Source: Emmonsiellopsis sp. PD_33
Taxonomy: Eukaryota > Ascomycota > Eurotiomycetes > Onygenales > Ajellomycetaceae
Direction: 5' to 3'
DNA length: 37,378 nucleotides
NCBI GenBank assembly: GCA_032988165.1
Contig: JANTQF010000342.1
Location: 1 to 37,378 of the forward strand
Below the pieces are notes generated by a model. The model did no database searches and was not told the DNA's origin. It saw only the letters and a list, made by a program, of their open reading frames with translations. Both the position numbers and the translations under genes were made by a program. Shown in pieces: positions 20,850 through 32,097 of this stretch (positions within the stretch are counted from its first letter, which is position 1; each line of letters begins with the position of its first letter).

Positions 20850-23800
20850 GGTGCCGGTCGGCGTGAGAGGTAAAGCAGCCTCCGATAGGCGTAGGAAGGG
20901 AAATCGCGCGCGGGGGATGTTTGGAGGGGCAGACAGGCGTCCGCAGCGAGCGATGGGCTGGCTGGCAGAAGAAGTCAGTCAGGCCTTCGCACGACGACAG
21001 CGGTCTGCGACCGGGGAAGTGGAGTTTTCTTATATGACATGCCCACCCAAGCGAGCTATTAGGCAAAACGACGGGTAAACGGAGTGGTCCATGGTATTTT
21101 GCGCCATGAATTCAAGCGACAGGGTTCAGCAAAGCACCGAGAGTATGCGCTAGTAACTCCCCACACGACGTTTCAAGTAGTTATTAAGCCATCCGCCACG
21201 AGGATTTCAAGAGGCCTTCATGAGACCGCATTCAATTGTCAACTCTGAGCAGAGACAGGCTGCCCATCTCGAACTGTTGAACTCGAGATATCTGGAGATG
21301 GGAGGATACGCGGCCCTCGCACCCGACAATGAGAGGACGGACTGAGACGACGTTAGCAAGCAATTTGGCCCTTCGCTTAACGATAACTTACTAGTTCATG
21401 GGCTAAAACCTGGAGTTAATATTGCGAAGGATCGCAGCAATGATGATTGATGGTGGTCCAGGGTCTGATCGGCACGAAAGGTTTGGTGGTGCAGAATTCA
21501 AGAAAGGAGGTTGATGTTATTGTTGGGGCGTCTTGCTTTGACTTTCCCCCGCAAAACCCCCTGGTTCAAATCCTGAATGATCCCCTGCTCTCCTTTTAAC
21601 AAGCCCTCAACAACCTTATCGAGATGCTTGTTCTGTTAAACGTCTCACAATACCTGCTCGAGGTCTACATATCCCTCTTCGTCGTGGCTCAGAACCCCCA
21701 TTGTTTTGAGTCCCGAAAAGCAGTGGCCAGTTTGAACGCGGCATTCCATGCTTCCAAATTATTAGAAAAAAACATGTCGTGCATGGATCCCTCCCACTTT
21801 ATTTGTGTTAAACTTAGTCGAGTTGGCCAATTGCATGCTTTGTAAAGTCTGGAAATCAGTCTGGTGTGGAGGATAATATATTTCCTCTGCGATGACTGGT
21901 GAGACACAAAAACTTCCCGTCGCGAAATGCAACCATCAGAAGCTAATGGGACAGGGAAAAATGACACGGCCAGCACTGCAAAAGTCGGGTTACAGGACGG
22001 AGAATTCGCACTATCCTTGCAGATGCAATTGATCGGGAGGTTACCATCGGCATGTTGACATGGACATGATGCATGGGAAACCGGGATATCCAGCTGAACC
22101 AATGCCCTTCTCTATTATTGGCATGAGAAGCTCTCTCGGACGTGCCAGAACGGCGATACCTCCGCACAGACTATTGATGACGGCTTCTCACCCCAGCACT
22201 GTCATCTCCGGCTGGATCTAGACCTCGAGAGCATTTCACTCCGATTTAAACCCAACGGACACGGACCCCAGGGCATAACGTCAAGGCTCCGTCTGCAGAA
22301 ACAATCATGAAACTACCCTTTTCCCACGAATTCTTGTGCCAGACACTTGAAAAAAAATGATCATGCGCCATTTTAAAAAGAAAATCTTGATAAACTTCAT
22401 GCGGAAAGACAAGATGGGATATGCAACATGACGTTGGCCGAGTGAGATAACCGTCCGATGAGAAACGCTGCAGTATTCCCATTATTTGATGGAACCGCAA
22501 GCTGGGTTGAAATGAATATCTGACTCGGGCGCAGGCTCTGCGAGATTATGGGGGGAAAACTGCCAATAATATCCCGTCCAGAGTCGAAGATTGAAGACCA
22601 CAGGCCATGATAGGCCATTAACTCGCCATCATAGTCTCCTCGCGAACTCCATAGACCTAAATAACGGGGTCCCAAAAGAGGATCTGTCCTACTTTCCGGC
22701 ATCTGCCCTCACTCCCAGGTTAGCGGGGGATGGTCATTAGCCCTAACCTCGTCCCCCGTCGAAAAGGCTTCACTCACATACTTGATGCAGCTTCCCATAT
22801 CAAGCAAACTTTTCATCGTCATAGTCACCAAATCTATTACTTCGTACCACTTGAAAAACCATCACCCAGTCCGATTGTAACGCCGACTACAGCCATCCCG
22901 TACCCCTTTTTCGACCAACACCTCTAGTGCATATGGAATGGCGATTTTGGCTCCTCCTCTTGAGCATGAGATATATGTTCCAGTAAGTTTCAGTGTGAAA
23001 TCGGGCCAATACAAAAATTATCTATTATCTTCAGATAACTGTTTTCCCATTGGGGGCCCGTCAACTCCCCGGATCCCCCCCGATTTCCCTGAGAACTATG
23101 GCTTCATCAACGCGCACGCGTTCCCGACCAATCCAAAAAAACCCATAAGTAATGCGATTGATAAACCCCAATATCGCTAAGAAAGGATAGTTTCCAACGC
23201 TTCAGAAGCCAATTGCAGATTAGCCGCGGTATTACAAGCTGCCAACTCATAGTTTTTTAGACATCACCACATAAGATATTTTCAAAGTTCCACTATAAAT
23301 AGGTGGTAGAGGTCGTGGAACCGTACCGGATGACTCTGATATATGTGAATCAACATTTGTTCTATCCAATCAACGGGAGGTGGTTCCTCTACCACGGATT
23401 CCAAGGAGAGTCACAAGAGGGGATTTGCTCAGGTCTCTCTTGCATTCGGCTAAACCCCAGCCATGATGTAGTATCAATTCCGGATCAAGGTTCATTTTGT
23501 TTCGTCCAAGTATAAAGTCAAGGAGAAACTCACACTTCATAAACATGTAGAGCCTTACTATCACCTATCATACCCCATAGCTCTAAACTCTCTGCATCAG
23601 GTAAGTGGTCTGATATATAATGGATATTTGTTCTAGTTCCCCCCTTACCTCTACTCTCTATCCCCTAAATTGAATCTAACCGTATAACATCAATGCTGTG
23701 GTAGCTTTGAAGCAATCCGAAGAACGATTTGTCTTTGTCACCTGCTTTTGGGATACAGTTCCAGCAGGAACCAATTAAATATTTGGTTTGATATTGAAAC

Positions 23801-24206
23801 CGTTTGTTCCCCCAGCATGATGACTTAGCTATGTGGATGGAGAATAAGGCTCTGACCACTACACAACCTGCAGACTGGAATCAGGACAGCTGCATGAACC
23901 AAAATATCAAGTGATCATAAAGAACCAGGAAGTGGGTATGTCTCAGGGTCATGGTGGCCAGCATTATTCAGAGATAACTTACCCAGGTAGTCAGTGCATC
24001 CATCCGAAACTCGTCAGAGGAATGTTAATCCAGTTATTACCTAGGGGGAGGGGGGGAATCCCAGAGTAGTATATAAAGAGCTCAAAGCCACTGCATGAAT
24101 ACCATACTGTATATCAACCTTAACTCACTCACTTACTGATCCAACCACACCTCCCCCTCCCCCGCTCCCTCAAAATATCAACATTACCAACCTCAACGCA
24201 AATCCC
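20850..24206. other. 3.4-kb stretch without a recognisable gene
   Basis: The 200 bp next to 20850 probably belong to the transporter promoter. Several open frames of 60-137 codons occur on both strands (for example 21689-22102 minus, 22397-22702 minus, 22938-23180 plus). None shows domain motifs, signal peptide or spliceable continuation that I could support, and the composition is not RIP-like. Confidence 0.5.
24070..24078 (+). promoter_or_regulatory. TATA box upstream of secreted-protein gene
   Basis: TATATAAAG lies about 130 bp before the ATG at 24207. It is followed by C- and CA-rich leader sequence (24120-24200), a common arrangement for highly expressed fungal genes. Inferred from position and sequence only. 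Confidence 0.5.
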
Positions 24207-24731
24207 ATGCACCTCTCACTCTTCACCTTCATCCTCTTCCTCGCCTCGGTCCGCGCAACCCCAGTCATCAATGTAGAGACGCGCCAGGTAAAAAAAAGAT
24301 TCTTATGAAGCCCCTTGTCACCCCCTGTTCCCGCAGCTAACATATCATAATAAAGATCAGCTGTATTGAGGTGTGTAGGGCCGCTGCCAATCGCGCGTGC
24401 AAGCCACTATGCGCAGGCCCGGATGGTATCGTTGGGGCGTGCATGGAAAAATGCATCAAGGAGAGAGTGGATAATTGTGTAAGTTGGGACTTCTTAGCAT
24501 ACTATGTTTCTTGTTTCTTGTTCTATCAGCCCTGCAGAAATGTCCCTCCTATTGTGAATATATGTAATATAGAAACTAATATGTCTCCAAAGCGTTGTGA
24601 AAAGTGAGGGTGATAACTGCAACTACTGGAAGCCCCATCGGGGTGGAGGGGATATGGGATTGTCAGGTTCTTATATGAGGATTTGTGATGCGGAGGAACC
24701 GTTTATCGACCCGTTTAAGGAGTCCATTTGA
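24207..24731 (+). CDS. small secreted cysteine-rich protein
   Basis: Spliced model: exons 24207-24287, 24356-24478, 24530-24553 and 24609-24731, giving 116 residues. The first 17 residues (MHLSLFTFILFLASVRA) form a clear signal peptide; the mature part begins TPVINVETRQ, with a possible Kex2-like processing site after R26. The mature protein has ten cysteines, an even number, including CIEVC, CKPLC, CMEKC and NCPC, consistent with disulfide bonding. The last intron (GTGAAT..GTGAG) is least certain: without it the protein ends at TGA 24607 with MSPKRCEK, also giving ten cysteines. With it, the protein continues as GDNCNYWKPHRGGGDMGL to a stop at 24729. No known family recognised; effector-like, antimicrobial or self-signalling roles are only possibilities. 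It lies 228 bp from a Pogo transposon. Confidence 0.65.
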
Positions 24732-24959
24732 AGTGCTTTTGTTGGGTGAGTCTTGGGGCGAGTAACAACCTCTATTTCGCTGTAGCTATTTTATTAGTGA
24801 ATAACATGGACCTGCTCGCCATAGTAGTATGATCAATGACAATGAATCAACTTCCCTTTCGAATCTGCTGTCTTGAATACGAGCATGTCTCCAATCTTGC
24901 CATGGAGCCAAAGTGCAGAACTTGTATCAAGATTTTGGAGATTGGTGATGTACTAGTTA

Positions 24960-27294
24960 ATGTGATCCACCACCCAATGAACAGTCCCACCCAATGAACA
25001 CCTTTTTCATCCTTCAACCTTCTATCTTCAATCACCCCCAGCATGAGCTACAAAGCTTCAATTCAGGCTGCAATTAATGATTTAGAATTGCAAGAGATAT
25101 CAAATTTCTTCTATACAGCTAAAAAACATACTGTTAATTGAATAATACTGATGCATCACTATAGAAATGAATAGAAGTTAAAAAAGAAAGCTACCTCTTT
25201 AGTATGATGAAATCTCATAGATTCTGAAGAGAATTATCTTATAATCTATATAAATCAACTTGTAGATTATGATTTCTCTATTATACTGTATATTCTTAAA
25301 AATCTCATCTTTAAGAGCACTCATTAAAGCTCTATAGGTAAGAACTGGGTAATATAATTCTATAATCAATATAAAGATGAGATTAAGTCATTATTATATC
25401 TATAAAATATCAATTAAAAATGGAAGATTATAGATAATTCAGTATACTTTAGTTATTTCTTTATACTTATATTGATTTTTTACTTATATCCATCTATATT
25501 TATTGATTTCATGGAATTATACTGATTCATAATTAAGTAACTATAGTAGATTATCAATAAATATTAAATTCTCTCCTAAAATATATATAATTTTAATGAA
25601 AAAGGATTCATTCTTAATCTCATGTAAATAATCAAGTAAATCATCTCTATTAAATCTCTGAAATTAGAGTAGATAATTAGCATCAATCAGGATGAAAGCC
25701 ATGAGTTCATATCTTTACTTATAATAATTTATACTGATGGAACTATAATCCTACTTACTCTTATATATAAAAAGAAATCAAGAAATACATAAGATACTTA
25801 ACTAAAGGATTTTAATAGTAAAAAGAATCAGGCCTACTTTACTACTTCAAAGAATAGATGAAGTAATGATGAATACAGGTTAAAATAATTAATAGATATA
25901 TTTAATTATTATATAAAGATTAAAGTAAGCTGTAGGTGATAGTTTCTTATATTAGATGATTATTCTTCTTATATTAATATAAGATTTATTAATTATACTA
26001 AGTAAAATTATATTTTACTTGTAGTTCTTTCTTCTCACTCTACATATCATTTACAACTACTAGATATTAAAATATTTAAACTACTAATAAAGATTTATTT
26101 AATATAATTAAATGAGAACATCTACACTATATTTAGCCTTATTTATATAATGAAATGTGATTTCTAATGTTTATTCAAAATAGTATAGAAGAAAGTCATT
26201 ATATTTATAAATATAGTTACTACTAGTAGATTTACTATCACTAGCATTTATCCTATTAACTCTAAATGTATTCTTAATAAGATTTAATAGTATTTATAAA
26301 TATCTATAGAGCTCACTCATCTAACTCCTATAATTATATGAGGATGAAGAGGCCTTATAAAGTATATTATCTATATATAATGTTGATTTTTCTATAACAC
26401 TTAATGATTTATTTATAGTGGGAAGAGAATAGCATTTGAGAGAGAGATTCTTATTATAGAGAATTAAAATCTCTAGAATGCCTTAAATTATGAATGAAAA
26501 TAATAAAAGTATGATAATTAAATAGGGTTATTTAATTCAATTAATTTCTTTATAGCTTAGTTCTTCTCATCATTTAAGGTTCAAGCTGCTAGAGAGAGGG
26601 AAGCTGCTGCAAAGACTAAGAAAACTAATGAATAAATTTATAAGAATGAGGCCTACTTATAGTAGGTGATTTTAAAGAAGTAGAAGGAGATTACTGCTGT
26701 AGAATAGAAATCTTAATATAAATAAATCTATAGAGAGGTTACTTAGTATTATAAGGATAAAAAAGCTATGAGAATTATTAAATATTAGTTTGATACTAAG
26801 ATACAGACCATTAAGTGTCTATAGTAGTAAAAAGAGAAGAAAGAATGTGCTATAAAATACCTATAAATATACTTAAATAGAGAGGTAAGCAGCCTGCAAT
26901 TAAAATAATCTTTAAAATGTATAATTATAGTCTCAATTAACCCTTCATGCCCTATATAATCTTCCTAAAATAATAATAATATTAATATAGATTCCCCCAA
27001 GTAAGATCTTATTACTCCTTTAGTACCTTTACTATTTCCTACTATCTCAGTCTTAAATTATTCACCTATTTTAAATCTACCCACCTCTTATTTTGACTGC
27101 CATCTAAGGCCCAACAATTATTTTTTGGATTAATCATACAGTTTTCTATGTAATATCCTGCATGTATTTTTAATGTTTAATTTTTAATATGAATATTTAA
27201 TTGCATTGTTGAGAAATCATCAAAAACATACAGCCATTCACAGCAGAATTTGATGTTCATTGGGTGGGGATGTTCATTGGGTGGTGAATCACAT
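24960..27294 (+). mobile_element. Fot1/Pogo (Tc1/mariner) transposon, RIP-mutated
   Basis: 2,335-bp AT-rich element with inverted termini of about 41 bp (three mismatches) starting ATGTGATCCACCACCCAATG at 24960 and ending in the complement at 27294. It is flanked by TA (24958-24959 and 27295-27296); the flanking match can be extended to TTAA. Each terminus contains CACCCAATGAACA twice at 17-bp spacing (24971-24983 and 24988-25000; complements at 27254-27266 and 27271-27283), likely transposase binding sites. The interior carries a Pogo-like transposase on the plus strand. Confidence 0.9.
25043..26908 (+). pseudogene. Pogo/Fot1-like transposase, stop-riddled but frame-intact
   Basis: From ATG 25043 to TAA 26908 is exactly 622 codons in a single frame. 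Family landmarks all fall in that same frame: IQAAINDLELQEISNFFYTA and a Tc5-type helix-turn-helix (ENYLIIYINQL), NIYNFNEKGF (normally N-x-DEKGF, first catalytic Asp changed to Asn), TDGTIIPPTLIYK, FLILDDYSSY (second Asp), HLQLLDIKIFKLL (third Asp), and a basic coiled tail (ARER, AAAKTKKTNE). In-frame stops are mostly TAG/TAA where relatives have Gln, plus TGA for Arg at about 25127. This is C-to-T damage as from RIP, with no net frameshift across 1.87 kb. Confidence 0.85.
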
Positions 27295-27778
27295 TAAATA
27301 ACTTGGATGATAAGAATATTGTGCACAGATTGGACGTCCCAGAAACTCAACGCCCTTGGATCAACAAAAAGAACTTGAAGCCTAACCAAAGTCTCGAAAA
27401 TTGAAATCAGATTGAAGCTGAGGGCAGCCTGGAGGATACGAAAGCCAAGCCGCCCTAGAGCACCAATAAAAATCCGATCCCAACTTCATCGGCGACTCCT
27501 TTTAAATCCTCCCGCCGCTGCGCCTGCGCAAGAGATATATTTAGCTGATGCGACGTGCTCGGGCGCCTTGAACTTTACAATCAATCCAGGACATCGGGGG
27601 AAAAAAGCAACCACAACAATACTTTATAGAAACATATGACAGAGTGAACGAATATCAAGCCCTAGTGAAATATTGACGACGTGTTGCGATAATCCTCCAC
27701 TAACCTGTTTTAACATCCCTCTTCACGAGAAGGACGGAGAAAGGAACTTGGACGAAAAACGGAGAGAAAGGAGAATCA
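27295..27778. other. upstream region of F-box/ankyrin gene
   Basis: Lies between the right end of the Pogo element and the F-box/ankyrin start. Short plus-strand frames (27412-27639, 27673-27897) are not recognisable proteins; the latter overlaps the true first exon in another frame. Confidence 0.5.
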
Positions 27779-29726
27779 ATGGGCTTGCAAAACCTCCCCC
27801 TCGAACTCTTCAACGAGATTTTCAACTATCTCCCTCCCGAAGACTTGTCCTGGACACCGGAGATAGCATGGGTTATCAATCTGAGATTAGTCTGTAGTAT
27901 GTATGCACCTTCACCCCTTGAAAAAACACTACATATTTTCACAAACATGATACCCTAGCTTCTTTTACTACCCATCTTATCCATTTCAATTCACCCGTGG
28001 GGCTTGGAGATATCAACAGCACCAAATAACATAAATCTAACACAAAACAGAACCATTCGACCAGCTCGTCATTGACTGGCTTCTCCGCCACTTCAAAGAC
28101 GGTTCCTTCGATTTAGACGATGTCCCACTCTGCTCTGAGACGGATATCTCGCCGTCGAAAATCCAAATGGGCATCCGTATGCTGACCAGAAGTGCCGAGC
28201 TGCACGCTCGAAGTACACGTCAGTCCCGCATGTCCCAGCCATTACTGGTCCGCACGATATGGCAGGGTGCCGAGGAAGCAGCGGGCCTGCTATCAAAAGT
28301 CCACGGCGAGGAGGCTTTTGATTCACTCCGGGAAAAGTACATGCATGCGCTCATCAAAGCTACGATAGGGTGCGTGGCCCTTTCGGGAGTTCTCAAGTTC
28401 CTGGCTGACTCGGAGAAAGCGGAGATGGAGTTTGCGCCTACGAGCACCGCGCACATCGCCTTGGTCGGGGCAGCGACGCTGGGGAGTCTCGAGGACATGG
28501 AGGAATTGATTGCCTTGGGTGCTGATATTAGGGCTGAGCATGGGTTTTTCGGTATGCCGTTGCTCGCGGCGGCGTTTGCGGGGCGTACGGCTGCGGTGCA
28601 GTATCTGGTTGATCGGGGCGTTGATCCCTGCGCCAAGTTGTCAGATGGATACACGGCGTTGCACTATGCGGCGGTCGCCGGTGAGGAGGATGTTTTTCGA
28701 TTATTAGTTGATATGGGCGTGGAGGTCGATGCGAGGACGAAGTTCCGCGAAACACCCCTGATATGTGCGGCTGCAGCAGGGAATGTGGGGATTACAAGAT
28801 TGTTGTTGGAAATGGGGGAGAAGGTGGATGTTAATGCGCAGGAAGAGAGTAATTATACGGCCTTGAAGTTTGCTGCGCATAACGGGTATGAGGAGGTTGT
28901 GAAGCTGCTGCTCGCCGTGCCGGGCATCCTTGTCCAGCCGCGGAACGAAATTGGTGCCGCGAGGATCATAACGCCGCTCATGTGGGCAGCGCAAGGCGGC
29001 CATGGGAACATCGTCAGGTTACTGCTTGCACAACCGGATATCAAGGTCGACATGAGATCACCAACGGAGAGCGAACTTACTGCACTCGGCATGGCTGTGA
29101 TCCATAAACGAACCGATGTTATCAAAGCCCTCCTCGCCTATCCAGATATCGACCCCAACATGCCCAGCATAATACAGGGCCGTGATCACGTCCCAATCCA
29201 CCTTGCTGCGCTACTGGGTTACGCGGAGGGAGTAAAGCTACTCTCAGCGCACCCTGCTGTCACTGTTGGCATCTGCGACAATACCGGCAACACCGCACTC
29301 GGTAAAGCAGCTGCAAAAGGGCATGCGCGTATCGTGGAAATGCTTCTGGGGTTGCCTGAGGTCGATGCAGCAATTACAAATGGAGATGGCAATACGGCGC
29401 TGATGATGGCTGCCGTTGAGGGGATGGAGGAATGTGTTCGTGTACTAATGAGGCATAGGTATACGTACTGCCGGAATAACGATTCAGTAACACCTTTAAT
29501 GGGGGCGGCAAGAAAGGGGCACATGAATGTGGTCAAGCTTTTGGCTACGAGGCATGACACTGAGAGCATAGGGGATGGTATCGAATTACTGAATGTTTCG
29601 CTACAGGACGATATAATGGATGCATTGGAGGTAGCGCGCGATACTGGGAATAAAGATATTGCTGTTTTCCTTGAGAGTTTGCTGCCGAGGGGGTTTGGTT
29701 ATTTCGGCGAGGAGGAAGACAACTAG
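27779..29726 (+). CDS. F-box and ankyrin-repeat protein
   Basis: Spliced model of two exons: 27779-27896 and 28051-29726 (intron 154 bp, GTATGT..CAG), giving 597 residues. The first exon encodes NLPLELFNEIFNYLPPEDLS and INLRLVC, matching a fungal F-box core (LP.EL...I..YL, ..L..LVC). From about residue 155 to the end are roughly 12 ankyrin repeats, for example DGYTALHYAAVAGEEDVFRL, ITPLMWAAQGGHGNIVRLLL, GNTALGKAAAKGHARIVEML and VTPLMGAARKGHMNVVKLLA. F-box proteins recruit substrates to SCF (Skp1-Cul1-F-box) ubiquitin ligases; the ankyrin stack would be the substrate-binding part. That role is inferred from domain content. The single large exon gives only the ankyrin part if the short first exon is missed. 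Confidence 0.85.
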
Positions 29727-29881
29727 TTCTTGATAGGGGGTTTCCATATATTCTAGGAGAGGCGGTTAAGTATAACTACCAGAATAAAACAGGTATCGAA
29801 AAGATATTAGGAAAGAACCTAAAGATTCAAAATTTTCGTCATAAGACATTAATATCATCGAAATTCAGGCCAAAATTCAAC

Positions 29882-30847
29882 CTAATCAACCCTGCCCCCA
29901 TCATTTGTCTCTTTCACCCCCTCATTAACAATAAACCTACCATTCCCCATACCGTCCCCACCCCCTTCCCTCTCCTGGCAAACAACCCCCCTCAAAAACT
30001 CATTCAAAGCAACCGTCTCCGCCTGCGTCTCCTCCTTATCCCCCGTCCGTGTCTCCTCCAGCAACCGATCCCATACCCACACATTTAATTTCTTCAACCC
30101 CCTCACCCGCATCAAAGGCGTCAGCCATTTCGCATCCGGCGCACGAGACAAATACATGCCCTGATAATCCATAAAAAACCCCAACTCCACCAGCCCAACC
30201 ATCCGCTTCGTAACAATCTCCCAAAAATCCTCCCACTGATCATCCCACAGCGTATACTGCTCGTAATCATCATATCCAGCCCCGCCAGGAGGCACGGGCG
30301 GCATCGTTAGACACGCCAAGCCTGCCCAGGTACTGTGTAGCCGTTTGATCATGGCTAGATGGAGTGGGGAAATCATGTTCGCGACTAGGACCCATGTCTT
30401 TAGCTCTGCGGCTTCGAAGGATAGAGAGCTGTAGAGGACAGCTGCAGCTTCGGTGGAGAGTTGCTTGTTTGTGTAGAGGATGGCGGTATCTATGGAATGG
30501 ACGGAACGACCGCAGCCCGTGACGAGGTTGAGGATTTGCGATTTTGGGATGTCGGTGCCTTTTTGGTCCTCGGGCACGAAGCCTAGGGCTGCACAGGTGT
30601 CTCTGGTGGAGTGGTAGCAGCACGATTCATCATGGTGTGGGGTCGATTGGTCGCAGCGGGCGAGGAAGATTCGTTCACGGAATTGGAAGAGGTGGACGGC
30701 TTGGTTGCATTGAAAGAGGTTGAAGTATATTTGATTACGGATTTCGGGGGGTAGGGAGAGAAAGGGGAAGGGAGAGGGCCGTGGGGATTGACCATTGTTC
30801 ACTGAGTTCTGTTTCTTCCTCTGGATGTTCTTGAGGAATTTGAGCAT
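29882..30847 (-). CDS. DUF7730/F-box-like fungal protein
   Basis: Single-exon frame of 321 residues from ATG 30847. Near the N-terminus is FPFLSLPPEIRNQIYFNLFQ (residues 27-46), the start of the fungal F-box-like/DUF7730 domain. It is followed by ILYTNKQLSTEAAAVLYSSL (the family's typical 'N.QL..EA..VLY' segment) and hydrophobic beta/alpha repeats ending in GLKKLNVWVWDRLLEE. The C-terminal 45 residues are Glu/Gly-rich and probably disordered. These proteins are abundant in ascomycetes with no assigned biochemical role. It converges on the F-box/ankyrin gene with 155 bp between stops and diverges from the phospholipase D gene over 1.25 kb. Confidence 0.8.
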   Translation of the reverse strand: MLKFLKNIQRKKQNSVNNGQSPRPSPFPFLSLPPEIRNQIYFNLFQCNQAVHLFQFRERIFLARCDQSTPHHDESCCYHSTRDTCAALGFVPEDQKGTDIPKSQILNLVTGCGRSVHSIDTAILYTNKQLSTEAAAVLYSSLSFEAAELKTWVLVANMISPLHLAMIKRLHSTWAGLACLTMPPVPPGGAGYDDYEQYTLWDDQWEDFWEIVTKRMVGLVELGFFMDYQGMYLSRAPDAKWLTPLMRVRGLKKLNVWVWDRLLEETRTGDKEETQAETVALNEFLRGVVCQEREGGGDGMGNGRFIVNEGVKETNDGGRVD

Positions 30848-32097
30848 GTTGATTTGTTTTGACTGGATTACGTGTGGTGATAGTTCGGATCGTGGTGTTC
30901 AAAGGACCGATGAATGCTGGTGGAGAGGTTAACTACGTCAAAAGATAGGGCGGCACCTGATGGTTAACTAATAGTTAATAACTTGAAATTAACCATGCAA
31001 GTGGTCGATCCGCCAAGGATTGCCTGACGCTGGTCCAACTTTCGTCCCTCTGTGAGCCGATGTACGGTTCATATCAATGGTATGCCCGCGCCGAATTGAC
31101 TGATATATCGATTCGGCCTAGGGCCAGAGTCATGAAATTTATGCCCCGTCAAGGGCTGGCTCTGGCCGTCAGGGTAATTTTGATTTTTATACTGAAATGG
31201 GAAACCAATTTTGAGATTCCTAAGATCATTATTCCCTAATCATCAGGGATATATGATTTCGAAACCGTCGACTAAAGAATCCCCACTTATAAACAAAGGC
31301 GTGAGCGAGCGCAGACTCAGATTCCAATAACCGGGAACACGGTTTTCATTGTGAAAGTCTTCGGTTGTATGTATAATATTCGACATCGAATCGATTGTAT
31401 AATGGTCAGCAGGAGTAGTATTTTTGTGCCATTGCAACAGTGAAACCAGCAGCTGGAGAATTCACGGAAGACCTTTTTTCAGATCACGTCCTTCCAGAAC
31501 ACCCCAGATAATGTCCAATCACAACAGGTTAGCTCGGGCCGCCAGCAGAGCAGGATTCAGTGATCCTGGTCCAGCTGAATGCTGCAGCGGGGTTGTGCCC
31601 AACTCCCGCCCCTGTTCTCCTGGATCCGAGTTTGCATTGGAGACTCGGATTGAACGTATAGCGGGTTGGTGTCGGGCACTCAGTTGGGTCCGGGACTGAG
31701 TTTGAGGCAAAGGTAGGGAGTTGCTGGTAGAATGACCAGGAGTGTTGCAATACAACGTAGATAGTAGTTATATAGCCTGAGATGTTGTGTGAAGTTCTCT
31801 GTTGGGGTTCTCACCTCTGGTGACGCCACACCTTCTGTGGCGGTGCAAGCCACGCCCGATCTCCCCCACTTCGGGTGGTCCAACATCTCCAGTCCGCGAT
31901 AGACCACGACAGACTTAAAACACCCGCCTTGCCCTTGGGAGTTTGGGTTTCTCTTCTGTCCCTCTCGCCGTGCCATATCTTCCTCTTACTTTATCCTGCT
32001 AACTCCTTCACGTCCCCCGGGTTTCCCCTTCGCCTATTCAACCAACGTCCAGCTTCCCGCTACCCCGCACTAAGCTTATCACCTCAGCTCGCCGCCA
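30848..32097. other. shared upstream region of two divergent genes
   Basis: Contains the promoters of the DUF7730-like gene (minus) and of phospholipase D (plus). A pyrimidine-rich leader lies at about 31920-32060, just before the PLD start. The small frames at 31243-31976 on both strands are not protein-like. Confidence 0.5.

Noticed and set aside
21552..21580. GGTTCAAATCC resembling a tRNA B-box
   Set aside because: No matching A-box or foldable acceptor and anticodon stems around it.
21689..22102. 137-codon minus-strand frame with several cysteines
   Set aside because: No signal peptide, no CFEM or other cysteine spacing, and protein composition typical of chance translation.
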